Shown here piece by piece: positions 42,937 to 53,363 of a stretch of 64,000 bases of DNA. The translations under genes and the position numbers were made by a program. This stretch comes from Acidovorax sp. A79. Its GTDB lineage: Bacteria > Pseudomonadota > Gammaproteobacteria > Burkholderiales > Burkholderiaceae_C. Where the stretch lies: contig NZ_AP028672.1 in NCBI RefSeq assembly GCF_041154505.1, positions 3,078,501 through 3,142,500 on the forward strand, read 5' to 3'. Position 1 is the first letter of the stretch, and each line of letters opens with the position of its first letter. The notes beneath the pieces were generated by a model, which had not been told where the DNA came from, did not search any database, and was given only the letters and a program-made list of their open reading frames with translations.

Positions 42937-44406
42937 TCAGACAGCGTCGAGCGGGAACACCGGCCGGCGCACGTTCCTGAACGGGAACAGCGCGTAGTTG
43001 GAACTGGTCACGCCCGTGGGGCTGTCGCATTCGACCAGCGCGTGCGACAGCGGCACGAACACCGGGCGGCAGTACATGCGCGACTTGAGCAGCACGAAGC
43101 GGTGCGCCGTGGGGTCCACGCCCACGCACGAGAACACGCCCAGGTCCCAGGGCTCGTGGGTCTTCTCGGTCACCACGATGAGGGCGCTGCCGGTGTCGAA
43201 CAGCACGGTGCGCCCCATCGCGCAGCGCTGCCCGGTGTAGATGGGCCCGGTCACGGTGTACTCGCCGTCGCTGATGGCGCGCACCGTGCCGGTCAGCGCC
43301 ACGGGCTCCTTGGACACCCCCAGTTGCGTGAGCGGCACCTTGTTGCCCAGGCGCACGGTGCACTGCGCGCCCACGCCGGCTGCCACGAGCTCGGCCACGG
43401 CCCCGGGGTCGCACAACGGGCCCACGGCGATGTCGTCCAGGCCCTCGGCCAGGGCGGCCTGCAGCACGTCCATGGAATCGCAGGTGCCGCCGGACATGCA
43501 GTTGTCGCTGTGGTCCAGCAGCAGCACCGGGCGCTCGGCGCCTTGCGCCAGGGTCTGCGCGCGCTGCAGCGACTGCACCAGGGGCTCGCTGTCGTAGACG
43601 AACTCGGTGCGCTCCTGCCAGATGGCGGCCGCGATGCGGTCGGCCACGGCCTGGGCTGCTTCGGGCGCATCGGCAAGGCCGGTGACCACTACGCTCATGA
43701 ACGGCGCCTCGATGTCGGCCAGTGAGAACCCCGCGAACACCGAGACGGCGGGCACGCCATCGGCCTCGGCAGCGCGGGCGGCGTCCACCGCACGCAACAT
43801 GGCGCCCTGCAGCGTGGTGCTGCGCAGGGTGTGGCCCATCATGGGCAACTGGTGCCAGCGCACGCCGTAGCGCGCCTGGCCCTGCAGCATGGCCAGCAGC
43901 AGGCGGCCCGCGTGCTCGCCGGTCTCGTACATGTCGATGTGCGGGTAGGTCTTGAAGCCGACCATCACATCCGCGTTGGCGACCATCTTGGGCGTGATGT
44001 TGCCGTGCAGGTCCAGCGCCACGCCGATGGGCACGCCGGGCGCCGCGGCGCGCACGCGCGCGAGCAGGTCGCCCTCGCCATCGGGGCTGTTCTCGGCCAC
44101 CATGGCGCCGTGCAGGTCGAGCAGGATGGCGTCGCAGCCCGGGGCGGCCTCCACGATGCGGCGGGTCAGCTCGTCGTAGGCGACCGCATGCACCGGGCCG
44201 CTGGGATTGGAGGTGGCCGATACCGGCGTGACCAGCGTGGCGCCCAGGCCCTGGGCCAGGTCGATGAAGGCCGCCATGGCCGTGCGCATGCCCAGGTTGT
44301 CGCGCAAGGCGTCCTCGCCGTAGGTGGGCGCGAACGCTGCAAGCGGCGTAGGCACGGGCGAGAAGGTGTTGGTCTCGTGGTTCAGGCGGGCGATGAGGAT
44401 CTTCAT
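42937..44406 (-). CDS. M81-family metallopeptidase (MlrC/microcystinase C-like)
   Basis: The 489-residue product from ATG 44406 begins MKILIARLNHETNTFSPVPT, the hallmark HETNTFSP motif of the MlrC/M81 family. It continues with VAYDELTRRIVEAAPGCDAILLDLHGAMV (LHGAM), VALDLHGNIT (LHGN), TYPHIDMYETGEHA and a C-terminal ESDNCMSGG-like LLLDHSDNCMSGGTCDS metal-site region. MlrC cleaves linearised microcystin; most family members are of unknown substrate. It overlaps the stop of the M20 hydrolase gene by four bases and closes a minus-strand operon with a LivFGMHK-type importer. Confidence 0.88.
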   Translation of the reverse strand: MKILIARLNHETNTFSPVPTPLAAFAPTYGEDALRDNLGMRTAMAAFIDLAQGLGATLVTPVSATSNPSGPVHAVAYDELTRRIVEAAPGCDAILLDLHGAMVAENSPDGEGDLLARVRAAAPGVPIGVALDLHGNITPKMVANADVMVGFKTYPHIDMYETGEHAGRLLLAMLQGQARYGVRWHQLPMMGHTLRSTTLQGAMLRAVDAARAAEADGVPAVSVFAGFSLADIEAPFMSVVVTGLADAPEAAQAVADRIAAAIWQERTEFVYDSEPLVQSLQRAQTLAQGAERPVLLLDHSDNCMSGGTCDSMDVLQAALAEGLDDIAVGPLCDPGAVAELVAAGVGAQCTVRLGNKVPLTQLGVSKEPVALTGTVRAISDGEYTVTGPIYTGQRCAMGRTVLFDTGSALIVVTEKTHEPWDLGVFSCVGVDPTAHRFVLLKSRMYCRPVFVPLSHALVECDSPTGVTSSNYALFPFRNVRRPVFPLDAV

Positions 44407-45662
44407 GCGGCGACCACCTGGGCGCTGCGCAGCATGGCCTGCAGCAAGACGTTGCACCCGGCCTCCAGGTGCTCGGGCTCCGCGTCCTCGATCTCGTTGT
44501 GGCTGATGCCGTCGGCGCAGGGCACGAAGACCATGGCCGTGGGCGCCAGGCGCGCCAGGTACACGGCGTCGTGCCCGGCACCGCTGACCACGTCCATGGC
44601 GCTGTAGCCCAGTGCCTGGGCATCGGCGCGCACGCCTTCGACCAGCGCGGGCGCAAACGGCTGCGGCGGGAAGTACACCACCTGCTCCACCGCGATGGGT
44701 GTGCGGTGGGCCGTGCCGATGCGCTCGCAGGCGGTGCGCAACTCCGCATCCATCTGCAGCAGCATGGCATCGTCGGCGGCGCGCAGGTCCACGGTCATGC
44801 GCACGCTGCCGGGGATCACGTTGCGCGAACTCGGGAACACCTCCAGCACGCCCACCGTGCCGCGCGCATGCGGTGCATGGGCCAGGGCGATGCGGTTCAC
44901 CTCGGCCACCAGCGTGCTGGCGGCCAGCAGGGCATCGCGGCGCAGCGCCATGGGCGTGGGGCCGGCATGGGCCTCCATGCCCTGCACGCTCACGTCGTAC
45001 CAGCGCTGACCCAGGGCACCCTGCACCACGCCGATCACGCAGCCGTTGGCCTCCAGCACCGGGCCCTGCTCGATGTGCGCCTCGAAATACGCGCCCACGG
45101 GCGGCGTGGGCCCGTGCTCGCCGTCATAGCCGATGACGGCCAGCGCCTCGGCCACGCTGGTGCCCTGCGCGTCGCGCTGGGCCAGCGCATGCTCCAGCGT
45201 GAAGGCGCCGGCGAACACGCCCGAGCCCATCATCACCGGCACGAAGCGCGAGCCCTCTTCATTGGTCCACACCGCCACCTCGATCGGGGCTTCGGTCACG
45301 ATGCCCAGGTCGTTCAGCGTGCGCACCACTTCGATGCCGGCAAGCACACCGTAGTTGCCGTCGAACTTGCCGCCCGTGGGCTGGGTATCGATGTGGCTGC
45401 CGGTCATCACCGGGGGCAGGGCGTCGTTGCGCCCCGCGCGGCGCGCGAAGATGTTGCCGATGGCGTCGGTTCGCACGCTGCAGCCGGCCTCGCGCGCCCA
45501 GCGCACGAACAGGTCGCGGCCTTCGCCGTCCAGCGCGGTGAGGGCCAGGCGGCACACGCCGCCCTTGGGCGTGGCGCCTATCTGCGCCAGGTCCATCAGC
45601 GATTGCCACAGGCGCGCGCCGTTCACGCGCGGTTGCAGGGCAGGGGAGGGGGTCGTCGTCAT
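44403..45662 (-). CDS. M20-family Zn-dependent hydrolase (N-carbamoyl-amino-acid/allantoate amidohydrolase type)
   Basis: The 419-residue product from ATG 45662 has the metal-site motifs of the carbamoylase/allantoate group: GSHIDTQPTGGKFDGNYGVL (His, Asp), WTNEEGSRF (double Glu), YFEAHIEQGPVLE (His in HIEQGPxLE, the hallmark of L-carbamoylases and allantoate amidohydrolases) and ISHNEIED (His near the C-terminus). These enzymes remove carbamoyl or ureide groups from amino acids or purine breakdown products. The translationally coupled M81 peptidase (ATGA overlap) and the ABC importer upstream suggest uptake and hydrolysis of the same compound. Confidence 0.9.
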   Translation of the reverse strand: MTTTPSPALQPRVNGARLWQSLMDLAQIGATPKGGVCRLALTALDGEGRDLFVRWAREAGCSVRTDAIGNIFARRAGRNDALPPVMTGSHIDTQPTGGKFDGNYGVLAGIEVVRTLNDLGIVTEAPIEVAVWTNEEGSRFVPVMMGSGVFAGAFTLEHALAQRDAQGTSVAEALAVIGYDGEHGPTPPVGAYFEAHIEQGPVLEANGCVIGVVQGALGQRWYDVSVQGMEAHAGPTPMALRRDALLAASTLVAEVNRIALAHAPHARGTVGVLEVFPSSRNVIPGSVRMTVDLRAADDAMLLQMDAELRTACERIGTAHRTPIAVEQVVYFPPQPFAPALVEGVRADAQALGYSAMDVVSGAGHDAVYLARLAPTAMVFVPCADGISHNEIEDAEPEHLEAGCNVLLQAMLRSAQVVAA

Positions 45663-45687
45663 GTCCACAGTCGAATTCCTGAAAAAT

Positions 45688-47170
<1,483 letters not shown>

Positions 47171-47174
<4 letters not shown>

Positions 47175-48178
47175 GCCTGGCCTCCTTGCGCGCTGACGTC
47201 ATCCTTGCCGCCACGGCCCTTGCCGCGCAGCAGGTTCCAGGCCGACTCGCCCAGGCCCCACAGGCCGCGCTGCATGCCGAGGCTCACCACCATCAGCACC
47301 ACGCCCAGGATCAGCAGCCAGCGCGGCCACAGCGTGGACAGCCAGTCGCCCACCAGCAGGTAGAAGGCCGAGCCGAGCAACGAGGCCAGCAGGTTGCCCG
47401 TGCCGCCGATCACCGTCATGACGAGGATCATCTCGCTGGTGTGGTACTCGGCGCTCGCCAGCGGGGCGATGCCCGTCATCATGGCGTGCAGCGCGCCGGC
47501 CAGGCCGGTCACCGCGCCCGAGATCACGAAGGCCTGCAGCTTGAGCAGCTTGAGGTTGTAGCCGATGGCGCCCGCGCGCTCCTCGTTGTCGCGCACCGCC
47601 AGCAGCGTGCGCCCGAAGACCGAGGCCGACACCTTCTGCAGCAGCCAGAAGGCCACCAGGAACACCGTGGCCACGAAGCCGTAGTACTGCCAGGGCGAGG
47701 CCAGCGGCCACAGCGTGAGGCCGCCCACGGCCAGCGAGGGGCGCGGGATGTCCATCAGCCCGTTGTCGCCGCCCGTGATGCCAGGCATGGAGTAGGCGAG
47801 AAAGTAGAACATCTGCGCGAAGGCCAGGGTCAGCATCACGAAGTAGGTGCCGCGCTGGCGGATGGCCACCCAGCCCACGATGGCCGCGCCCAGCGCGCCC
47901 ATCACCACGGCGAGCGCCAGGGCCAGCGGCATGGGCAGGGGCCAGCGCGTGAGCGTGAGGGCGATGGTGTAGCTGCCCAGGCCGAAGAAGATGCCCTGCC
48001 CGAAGGACAGCAGCCCGGTGTGGCCCAGCAGCAGGTTGCAGCCCATGGCGGCCAGGCCATAGATCAGCACCTCGCTGGCCAGCGAGCCCGATTGCATGGT
48101 CAACGGCATCACCAGCACCACGGCCAGGGCCAGCAGCAGGTGGAAATTCTTGCGAAAAATCGTCATGGCGGTGTTCAT
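47171..48178 (-). CDS. livM: Branched-chain amino-acid-type ABC transporter permease LivM
   Basis: The 335-residue product from ATG 48178 has about nine hydrophobic segments and the LivM family motifs GHTGLLSFGQGIFFGLGSYT, TYFVMLTLAFAQMFY and LKLLKLQAFVISGAVTGLAGAL with the EAA-like loop. The start overlaps the LivH stop (ATGA). The C-terminus is basic/hydrophilic (RGKGRGGKDDVSAQGG). It forms the pore with LivH. The frame continues open upstream to 49063, but that part lies inside livH and is not coding. Confidence 0.93.
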
Positions 48179-49035
48179 CCTTTGCGGCCCAGCAGGCCAT
48201 GCGGGCGCAGCAGCAGCACGGCGGCCATGGCGATGTAGATCATCAGGCGCGCCCCCTCGGGCCACACGGTGCTCATCACGCTCTGCACGATGCCGATCAG
48301 CAGGCCGCCGATCAGCGCGCCGGCAAAGCTGCCCATGCCCCCGACCACCACCACGATGAAGGCCACGCCCAGCGCCTCGATGCCCATGAAGGGCTCGGCC
48401 CCGCGCATGGGGGCGGCCAGCACGCCGGCAATCGCGGCGGTGGCCGCGCCCAGTGCGAACACCAGGCTGAAGATGCGGAACACGTTGATGCCGAGCAGCG
48501 AGACCATCTCGGTCGATTCGCTGCCGGCGCGCACCGCGCTGCCCAGGCGCGTGCCTTCGAGCACGTACCACAGGCCCACGGCCAGCACGGCGGTGAAGCC
48601 GATCACGAACAGCCGGTACTTGGGGTAGACGATGCCGCCCCACATGACCACGCCCTGCAGCAGGTCGGGCACCGGCACGCTGTCGCCGAGCGGCCCCCAT
48701 TGCAGGATCACCAGCTCCTGGATCGCCAGGGCCAGGCCCACGGTGACGAGGATGTGGAACTCGTGCGGCTTGGAATACACGTGGCGCAGCACCAGCTTTT
48801 CGGTGAGCCAGCCCAGGGCGCCCACGACCAGTGGCACCACGGCCAGGGCCAGCCAGAAGCTCAGGCCCCAGCGCGTCATCTGGAAGCAGAAGTAGGCGCC
48901 CAGCAGGTAGAACGCCCCGTGCGCGAAGTTCACGAAGCGCAGCAGGCCGAACACGATGGACAGGCCGACCGCCAGCAGGAAGTACAGCATGCCGATGCCG
49001 ATCCCGTTGATGGCCTGTAGCAGGTAGATGTTCAT
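48175..49035 (-). CDS. livH: Branched-chain amino-acid-type ABC transporter permease LivH
   Basis: The 286-residue product from ATG 49035 has the LivH features: LLQAINGIGIGMLYFLLAVGLSIVFGLLRFVNFAHGAFYLLGAY and the later EMVSLLGINVFRIFSLVFALGAATAAIAGVLAAP, with a C-terminal GxxxGxxIGIVQ helix. Eight hydrophobic segments are seen. A GTG at 49119 is also in frame, but the family starts with the MNIYLLQ helix. It is preceded by a 187-bp gap after livK, so the receptor may have its own message end or be expressed at higher level. Confidence 0.92.
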   Translation of the reverse strand: MNIYLLQAINGIGIGMLYFLLAVGLSIVFGLLRFVNFAHGAFYLLGAYFCFQMTRWGLSFWLALAVVPLVVGALGWLTEKLVLRHVYSKPHEFHILVTVGLALAIQELVILQWGPLGDSVPVPDLLQGVVMWGGIVYPKYRLFVIGFTAVLAVGLWYVLEGTRLGSAVRAGSESTEMVSLLGINVFRIFSLVFALGAATAAIAGVLAAPMRGAEPFMGIEALGVAFIVVVVGGMGSFAGALIGGLLIGIVQSVMSTVWPEGARLMIYIAMAAVLLLRPHGLLGRKG

Positions 49036-49222
49036 GGGCGAGAGATGGAAGGAAAAATCCCAAGGCGCGCGGCTGCGGGCCGTGGAGGAGGGCGATGCGG
49101 CAGAGCTTGCGAGCGTCACCGCGGGTTTGTCTTCAGCCGGATGGCCAGGCGGGAAGCCGCAGACAGTGCGTTAGCACGGCAAGGCTTCCCAGCGACGCCA
49201 GCCGGTTGAAGGCCAATACGTG

Positions 49223-50428
49223 TCAGGTGAGCTTGCAGCCGGTCTGGTCCAGGGGCAGGAACGACTTGCCCGAGCTGACCACGTCCACGTAGTCGTCCTT
49301 GTTGGCCATCTTCGCCTTGGCCTTGCCCTTGAGCAGGTAGTAGTTCTTGAGCACCTGGTGGTCGCCCTTGCGGATCTCTTCGTCGCCCGTCAGGCCCTGG
49401 TACTTCATGCCTTCCATGGCGGCGATCACGGCCTTGGGCTCCACCGTGCCGGCCTTGATGATGCCGTCGATCATGAGCTTGGTACAGATGTACGAGCCCG
49501 CCAGGCTGTAGTTGGGGTTGGACTTGAACTTGTCGTTGCTGCGCTTGACCAGGTCGAGGTTGAGCGGCGCATTGGCCGTGTGCCAGTACTGCGCGCCGAA
49601 GTAGATGCCTTCGCACAGGTCGGCACCCAGCGACTCGAACTGCTCCAGCCCCGAGGCCCAGGCCACCAGGATGGTCATGTTCTTGTGCATGCCGAAGCTC
49701 ACGGCCTGGCGCAGCGCGTCGGACGACTGCGAGCCGAAGTTGAGCAGCAGCAGCACGTCGGGCTTGGCGGCCATGGCGTTGGTCAGGTAGCCGCTGAACT
49801 CCTTTTCGGTCAGCGAGTGGTAGCTGTTGCCCACGTGCTCCAGGCCCTTTTCCTTGAAGATGTTCTTGGCGGCCGACAGCAGGCCGTCGCCGAACACGTA
49901 CTGCGGCGTGATGGTGTACCAGCGCTTGGCCTTGGGCAGGGCCTCGGCCAGGGGGCGCACCGTCTGCTCGATGGCGCCGAAGGTGGGCACCGACCAGCGG
50001 AAGGTGGCGGCGTTGCAGTCCTTGCCCGTGATCTCGTCGGCGCCGGCGGTGGTGATGAAGATGCCGCCGGCCTTCTCGGCCTCCTTGCCCATGGCCAGCG
50101 ATTCGGACGACAGGATGCCGCCCGCGAAAAAGCGCGTGCCCTGCTGCTGCGAGGACTCCTGCACCTTGCGCACGGCCGTGGCTGGCTTGCCTTCCGTGTC
50201 CAGCACCGTGTAGGCCAGGGGGCGCTTGAGGACCGTGCCGTACTGCTCGATGGCCAGCTTCATGCCCAGGTCGGCGAACTTGCCGTTGGCCGCGAACGCG
50301 CCCGACATGGGCACCGGGCAGCCGAACTGGATGGCACCGCTGGACTGCGCCCAGGCGCTTTGGCCCAGGCCCAGCGATGCGGGCAGTGCGCCCAGGGCAG
50401 AGAGTTGCAAGAGGTGGCGACGGTGCAT
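49223..50428 (-). CDS. LivK-type ABC substrate-binding protein
   Basis: The 401-residue product from ATG 50428 (AGGAGCC just upstream) has a signal peptide MHRRHLLQLSALGALPASLGLGQSAWAQ with an RR pair but no full twin-arginine motif. The receptor domain is the type-1 periplasmic fold of LivJ/LivK and amide/urea receptors: IQFGCPVPMSGAFAANGKFADLGMKLAIEQYG, YTVLDTEGKPATAVRKVQE, and GSYICTKLMIDGIIKAG. It is the first gene of the seven-gene operon. The substrate is unknown; the hydrolases downstream favour a ureide, carbamoyl-amino acid or peptide over free branched-chain amino acids. Confidence 0.9.
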   Translation of the reverse strand: MHRRHLLQLSALGALPASLGLGQSAWAQSSGAIQFGCPVPMSGAFAANGKFADLGMKLAIEQYGTVLKRPLAYTVLDTEGKPATAVRKVQESSQQQGTRFFAGGILSSESLAMGKEAEKAGGIFITTAGADEITGKDCNAATFRWSVPTFGAIEQTVRPLAEALPKAKRWYTITPQYVFGDGLLSAAKNIFKEKGLEHVGNSYHSLTEKEFSGYLTNAMAAKPDVLLLLNFGSQSSDALRQAVSFGMHKNMTILVAWASGLEQFESLGADLCEGIYFGAQYWHTANAPLNLDLVKRSNDKFKSNPNYSLAGSYICTKLMIDGIIKAGTVEPKAVIAAMEGMKYQGLTGDEEIRKGDHQVLKNYYLLKGKAKAKMANKDDYVDVVSSGKSFLPLDQTGCKLT

Positions 50429-50536
50429 GGGGGGCTCCTGTGGAGGGGTTGAGGCCGGCTGGCCGATAGCGGGGCACGGCTTGTGCAAAGCACACTGCGT
50501 GCCACCGCCGCAGAGCGCCGTTGGCGCTCATTTCTG

Positions 50537-50556
50537 CTATTTATAGTGATAAATAG
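50537..50556. promoter_or_regulatory. Perfect palindrome CTATTTAT-N4-ATAAATAG in a divergent promoter
   Basis: Eight-base perfect arms and a four-base spacer (AGTG) lie in the 262-bp region between the LivK-type receptor (start 50428) and the divergent GntR regulator (start 50691). The AT-rich element stands out against GC-rich surroundings. Its position, about 109 bases upstream of the receptor and 135 bases upstream of the regulator, makes it a likely operator for that regulator or part of overlapping -10 regions (TATTTAT / ATAAATA). Confidence 0.6.
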
Positions 50557-50690
50557 AATAAACACCGTGCGTGGAAACCCTGCATCCCTTCCGCTGCCCC
50601 CTTGCGGTGCATACACTGCACCATGGGCGGTACTTCGCCGCGCGGAGGCACCGCCGTGGCTGCCGGCCGACCAACGACAATTCCCTGAAC

Positions 50691-51536
50691 ATGGCAACCA
50701 AAACGTCCACACAGAAGCCGCTCAAAGCCCTCAAGCGCCCCGACCTGGTGGCGCAGGAGATCAAGCGCCTCATCACCGAGAAGAACCTGAGCCCGGGCGA
50801 CCGCCTGCCGCGCGAGAGCGAGCTGCAGGCGCAGTTCGAGGTGAGCAAGGGCACCATCCGCGAGGCGCTCAAGTCGCTGGAGGTGCAGGGGCTGGTGACC
50901 ATCTCCACCGGCCCCTCGGGCGGGGGCACCATCGCCGAGGTGCCGCTGGACCGCACCCTGCAGTTCATGCAGAACTACCTGTTCTTCCAGGAAGTGACCA
51001 TCGACAACATCTACGCCGTGCGCCAGTTCCTGGAGCCCGAGCTGGCCGCCGGCGCCGTGCCGCACCTGACCGAGGCCGATTTCGAGGCGCTGGAGCACTC
51101 CATCGCCTGCTGCGACCCGGCGTCGAGCAGCGAGGACATGCTCAGCCAGCGGCGCGAGGACGTGAACTTCCACGACATCCTGGCCGCGGCCAACCCGAAT
51201 CCGTTCCTGCGCTTCAATTGCGAGCTGATCAACGAGATGCTGCGCCAGCTCATCGTCTACGGCAACCGCACGCCCAAGGCCGAGCACCGGCGCTTTGGCG
51301 AAGTGAATGCCAATTTCCACCGCGAGATCGTGCGGGCCGCACGCGTGCGCGACGTGGAGACGGTGCGCACGCTGATGGCGCGCCACATGCAGGACGCGGC
51401 CAGCAGCGTCAAGCGCATGAAGGGGCGCATCCAGGGCCGGCTGATCCTCGATGCCGACACCCTGCGCAGTCCGCGCTCGGCCCATGTGCGGCCCAAGGCC
51501 ACCAAGGGCGTGAAGTTGCCGAAGGCCGGGGAATAG
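50691..51536 (+). CDS. GntR-family (FadR/FCD subtype) regulator
   Basis: The 281-residue product from ATG 50691 (frame open to 50571 but lacking family similarity) has an N-terminal winged HTH: VAQEIKRLITEKNLSPGDRLPRESELQAQFEVSKGTIREALKSLEVQGLV, followed by an all-helical FCD ligand domain with the metal-binding pattern DVNFHDILAAA and NFHREIVRAARV. A C-terminal basic tail (RPKATKGVKLPKAG) follows. The divergent orientation to the LivK-H-M-G-F/M20/M81 operon makes it the likely regulator of that operon, with the operon substrate or product as ligand. Confidence 0.88.
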   Translation: MATKTSTQKPLKALKRPDLVAQEIKRLITEKNLSPGDRLPRESELQAQFEVSKGTIREALKSLEVQGLVTISTGPSGGGTIAEVPLDRTLQFMQNYLFFQEVTIDNIYAVRQFLEPELAAGAVPHLTEADFEALEHSIACCDPASSSEDMLSQRREDVNFHDILAAANPNPFLRFNCELINEMLRQLIVYGNRTPKAEHRRFGEVNANFHREIVRAARVRDVETVRTLMARHMQDAASSVKRMKGRIQGRLILDADTLRSPRSAHVRPKATKGVKLPKAGE

Positions 51537-51539
51537 GTG

Positions 51540-51866
51540 TCAGCGCGCGGGTTGCAGCACGATAAGCGCCATGCCCGCCAGCGCGACCAGCACGCCCGCC
51601 ACGTCCCACGGCGTGGGCCGGATGCCGTCCACCACCCACAGCCACGCCAGGGCCACGCCGATGTAGACCCCGCCATAGGCCGCGTAAACGCGCCCCGCGC
51701 CTGCCGTGTCGTGCAAGGTGAGCAACCATGCGAACAGACCAAGGCTCAGTGCCGCGGGCAGCAGCAGCCACATGGGCTTGCCCTGCTTGAGCCACAGCCA
51801 GGGCAGGTAGCAGCCCACGATTTCAGCCAGGGCGGTGGCGATGAAAAGCAGCAGGGTCTTCATCAT
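51540..51866 (-). CDS. YnfA-family (UPF0060) small membrane protein
   Basis: The 108-residue product has four hydrophobic helices and the family features [27 protein letters not shown] and [44 protein letters not shown]0060/YnfA is related to small multidrug-resistance-type transporters. Two ATGs are available at 51866 and 51863; both fit. The start overlaps the stop of the ArsR-type gene (ATGA), so the two are translationally coupled. It ends only three bases from the convergent GntR gene. Confidence 0.9.
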   Translation of the reverse strand: MMKTLLLFIATALAEIVGCYLPWLWLKQGKPMWLLLPAALSLGLFAWLLTLHDTAGAGRVYAAYGGVYIGVALAWLWVVDGIRPTPWDVAGVLVALAGMALIVLQPAR

Positions 51867-52588
51867 GTCCCGGGGCCGAGGAGGGGGATGGATGGGGGTG
51901 CGTTGGAGGTGGTGGCCAGCCACTGGCGCAACGCCAGCTCGCCCTTGGGCGTGAAATGCACCACGCGCGAGCCCTGTGCGCGGTGTGCCCAGCCGCCCTC
52001 GAAGAGCCGCTGCAGCAGCGCAGCCCCCAGCGCGCCGCCCAGGTGGTGGCGGCGTTCGCTCCAGTCCAGGCAAGGGCGGCACAGCATGCGCCGCTGCTGG
52101 GCCAGGGCGGGGGTGTCGATCCCGACCTGGGCAAACCATTGCGCGCCGGCGGGCGTTACCGCCGCACCCTGGGGCGTGGTCTGCAGCAGCCCCTGGCGCA
52201 CCAGGGCTTCATAAAACTGCACGCCCACTTCGCCGGCCAGGTGGTCGTAGCACATGCGTGCGCGGCGCAAGGCAGGCTCGCGCGGGCTGGAGCGCAGGCG
52301 CACCGCGCCCGCGCGGAAGGCCACGTTCATCAGCGATTCCAGCAGGTGTGCCACATCGCGGTCGGCCAGCCGGAAGTAGCGGTGGCGGCCCTGGTGCTCG
52401 ACGGTCAGCAGGCCTGCATCGAGCAGCTTGGCCAGGTGGGCACTGATGGTCTGCTTGGTGACGCCGGCAACTTCGGCCAGCTCGGTGGCCGTGAGCGCGC
52501 GGTCGGACATCAGCGCGGTGAGGACTTCGGCGCGACCGGCGTCGCCGATGAGCGCGGCAATGCGCGCAATGTGGGGACCATCTTTCAT
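51863..52588 (-). CDS. ArsR-family winged-helix regulator
   Basis: The 241-residue product has an N-terminal Ars[78 protein letters not shown], with HxxxHLxxL-type helix. A longer C-terminal domain (about residues 100-241) contains several Cys and a [28 protein letters not shown] block that is typical of a transcriptional-regulator subgroup, not of classical ArsR of 100 residues. It is divergent from the NIPSNAP/ABM pair 77 bases away and coupled to YnfA, so both may belong to its regulon. Confidence 0.88.
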   Translation of the reverse strand: MKDGPHIARIAALIGDAGRAEVLTALMSDRALTATELAEVAGVTKQTISAHLAKLLDAGLLTVEHQGRHRYFRLADRDVAHLLESLMNVAFRAGAVRLRSSPREPALRRARMCYDHLAGEVGVQFYEALVRQGLLQTTPQGAAVTPAGAQWFAQVGIDTPALAQQRRMLCRPCLDWSERRHHLGGALGAALLQRLFEGGWAHRAQGSRVVHFTPKGELALRQWLATTSNAPPSIPLLGPGT

Positions 52589-52665
52589 GGTTCGATGTTG
52601 AGCGAACCATCACGGGCCGTCAAGCGCCTATCGTGAGGCCCTCACAACGCACAGGGCCACGCACC

Positions 52666-53010
52666 ATGATCACCTGCTTCATCCGTTACGACATCGACCC
52701 CTTCCAGCGCGAGCTGTTCGCCGAATACGCACGCCGCTGGGGCCAGATCATCCCGCGCTGCGGCGGCCACCTGATCGGCTACTTCCTGCCGCACGAGGGC
52801 AGCAACTACGAGGCCTGGGGGCTCATAGGTTTCGAGTCGCTGGCCGCCTACGAGGCCTACCGCGCCCGCTTGCGCACCGACCCGGAGGGCCGCGCCAACT
52901 TCGCCATGGCGCAGGAAAAGCGCTTCATCCTGCGCGAGGAGCGCAGTTTCACGCAGGGCGTGGAAGGCACGCTGGGCCTGCCCGCACGTCCGTTGGAGCT
53001 CAGGGCATGA
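52666..53010 (+). CDS. NIPSNAP-family protein
   Basis: The 114-residue product from ATG 52666 has the ferredoxin-like NIPSNAP fold: [79 protein letters not shown]. The block FxxYxxxW and GSNYExW are characteristic. A frame open to 52633 adds 11 residues. The stop overlaps the start of the ABM monooxygenase gene (ATGA). The function of bacterial NIPSNAP proteins is unclear; pairing with an ABM-domain protein suggests a small two-protein heteromeric enzyme or stress module under the divergent ArsR-type regulator. Confidence 0.87.
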   Translation: MITCFIRYDIDPFQRELFAEYARRWGQIIPRCGGHLIGYFLPHEGSNYEAWGLIGFESLAAYEAYRARLRTDPEGRANFAMAQEKRFILREERSFTQGVEGTLGLPARPLELRA

Positions 53011-53351
53011 TCGCCGTCATCTTCGAGGTACAGCCCGCTCCGGGCCAGCAGGACGCTTATCTGGGCGCTGCCGCTGCGTTGCGGCCCTTGCTCGAGCAGA
53101 TCGATGGGTTTGTCTCCATCGAACGGTTCGAGAGCCTCAGTGCTCCCGGCAAGCTGCTGTCGCTTTCGTTCTGGCGTGACGAGGAGGCAGTGGCGCAATG
53201 GCGCCAGATGGAAGCCCACCGCGCCACGCGGAAAGCCGGCCGCGAGCGGATCTTCGACAACTACCGCCTGCGCGTTGCCGCCGTGGTGCGCGACTACGGC
53301 ATGCATGACCGTGACCAGACTCCCGCAGATTCGCGGTCAGTGCACGGCTGA
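53007..53351 (+). CDS. Antibiotic-biosynthesis-monooxygenase (ABM) domain protein
   Basis: The 114-residue product shows the dimeric alpha/beta barrel of ABM proteins: [71 protein letters not shown]. The F-W-x-x-E motif and following [10 protein letters not shown] strand are typical. It overlaps the NIPSNAP gene by four bases and is probably translated with it. A heme-degrading or quinone-oxidising role is known for related proteins, but the residues for that are not clear here. Confidence 0.87.
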   Translation: MIAVIFEVQPAPGQQDAYLGAAAALRPLLEQIDGFVSIERFESLSAPGKLLSLSFWRDEEAVAQWRQMEAHRATRKAGRERIFDNYRLRVAAVVRDYGMHDRDQTPADSRSVHG

Positions 53352-53363
53352 TGGGCGCGCGGG

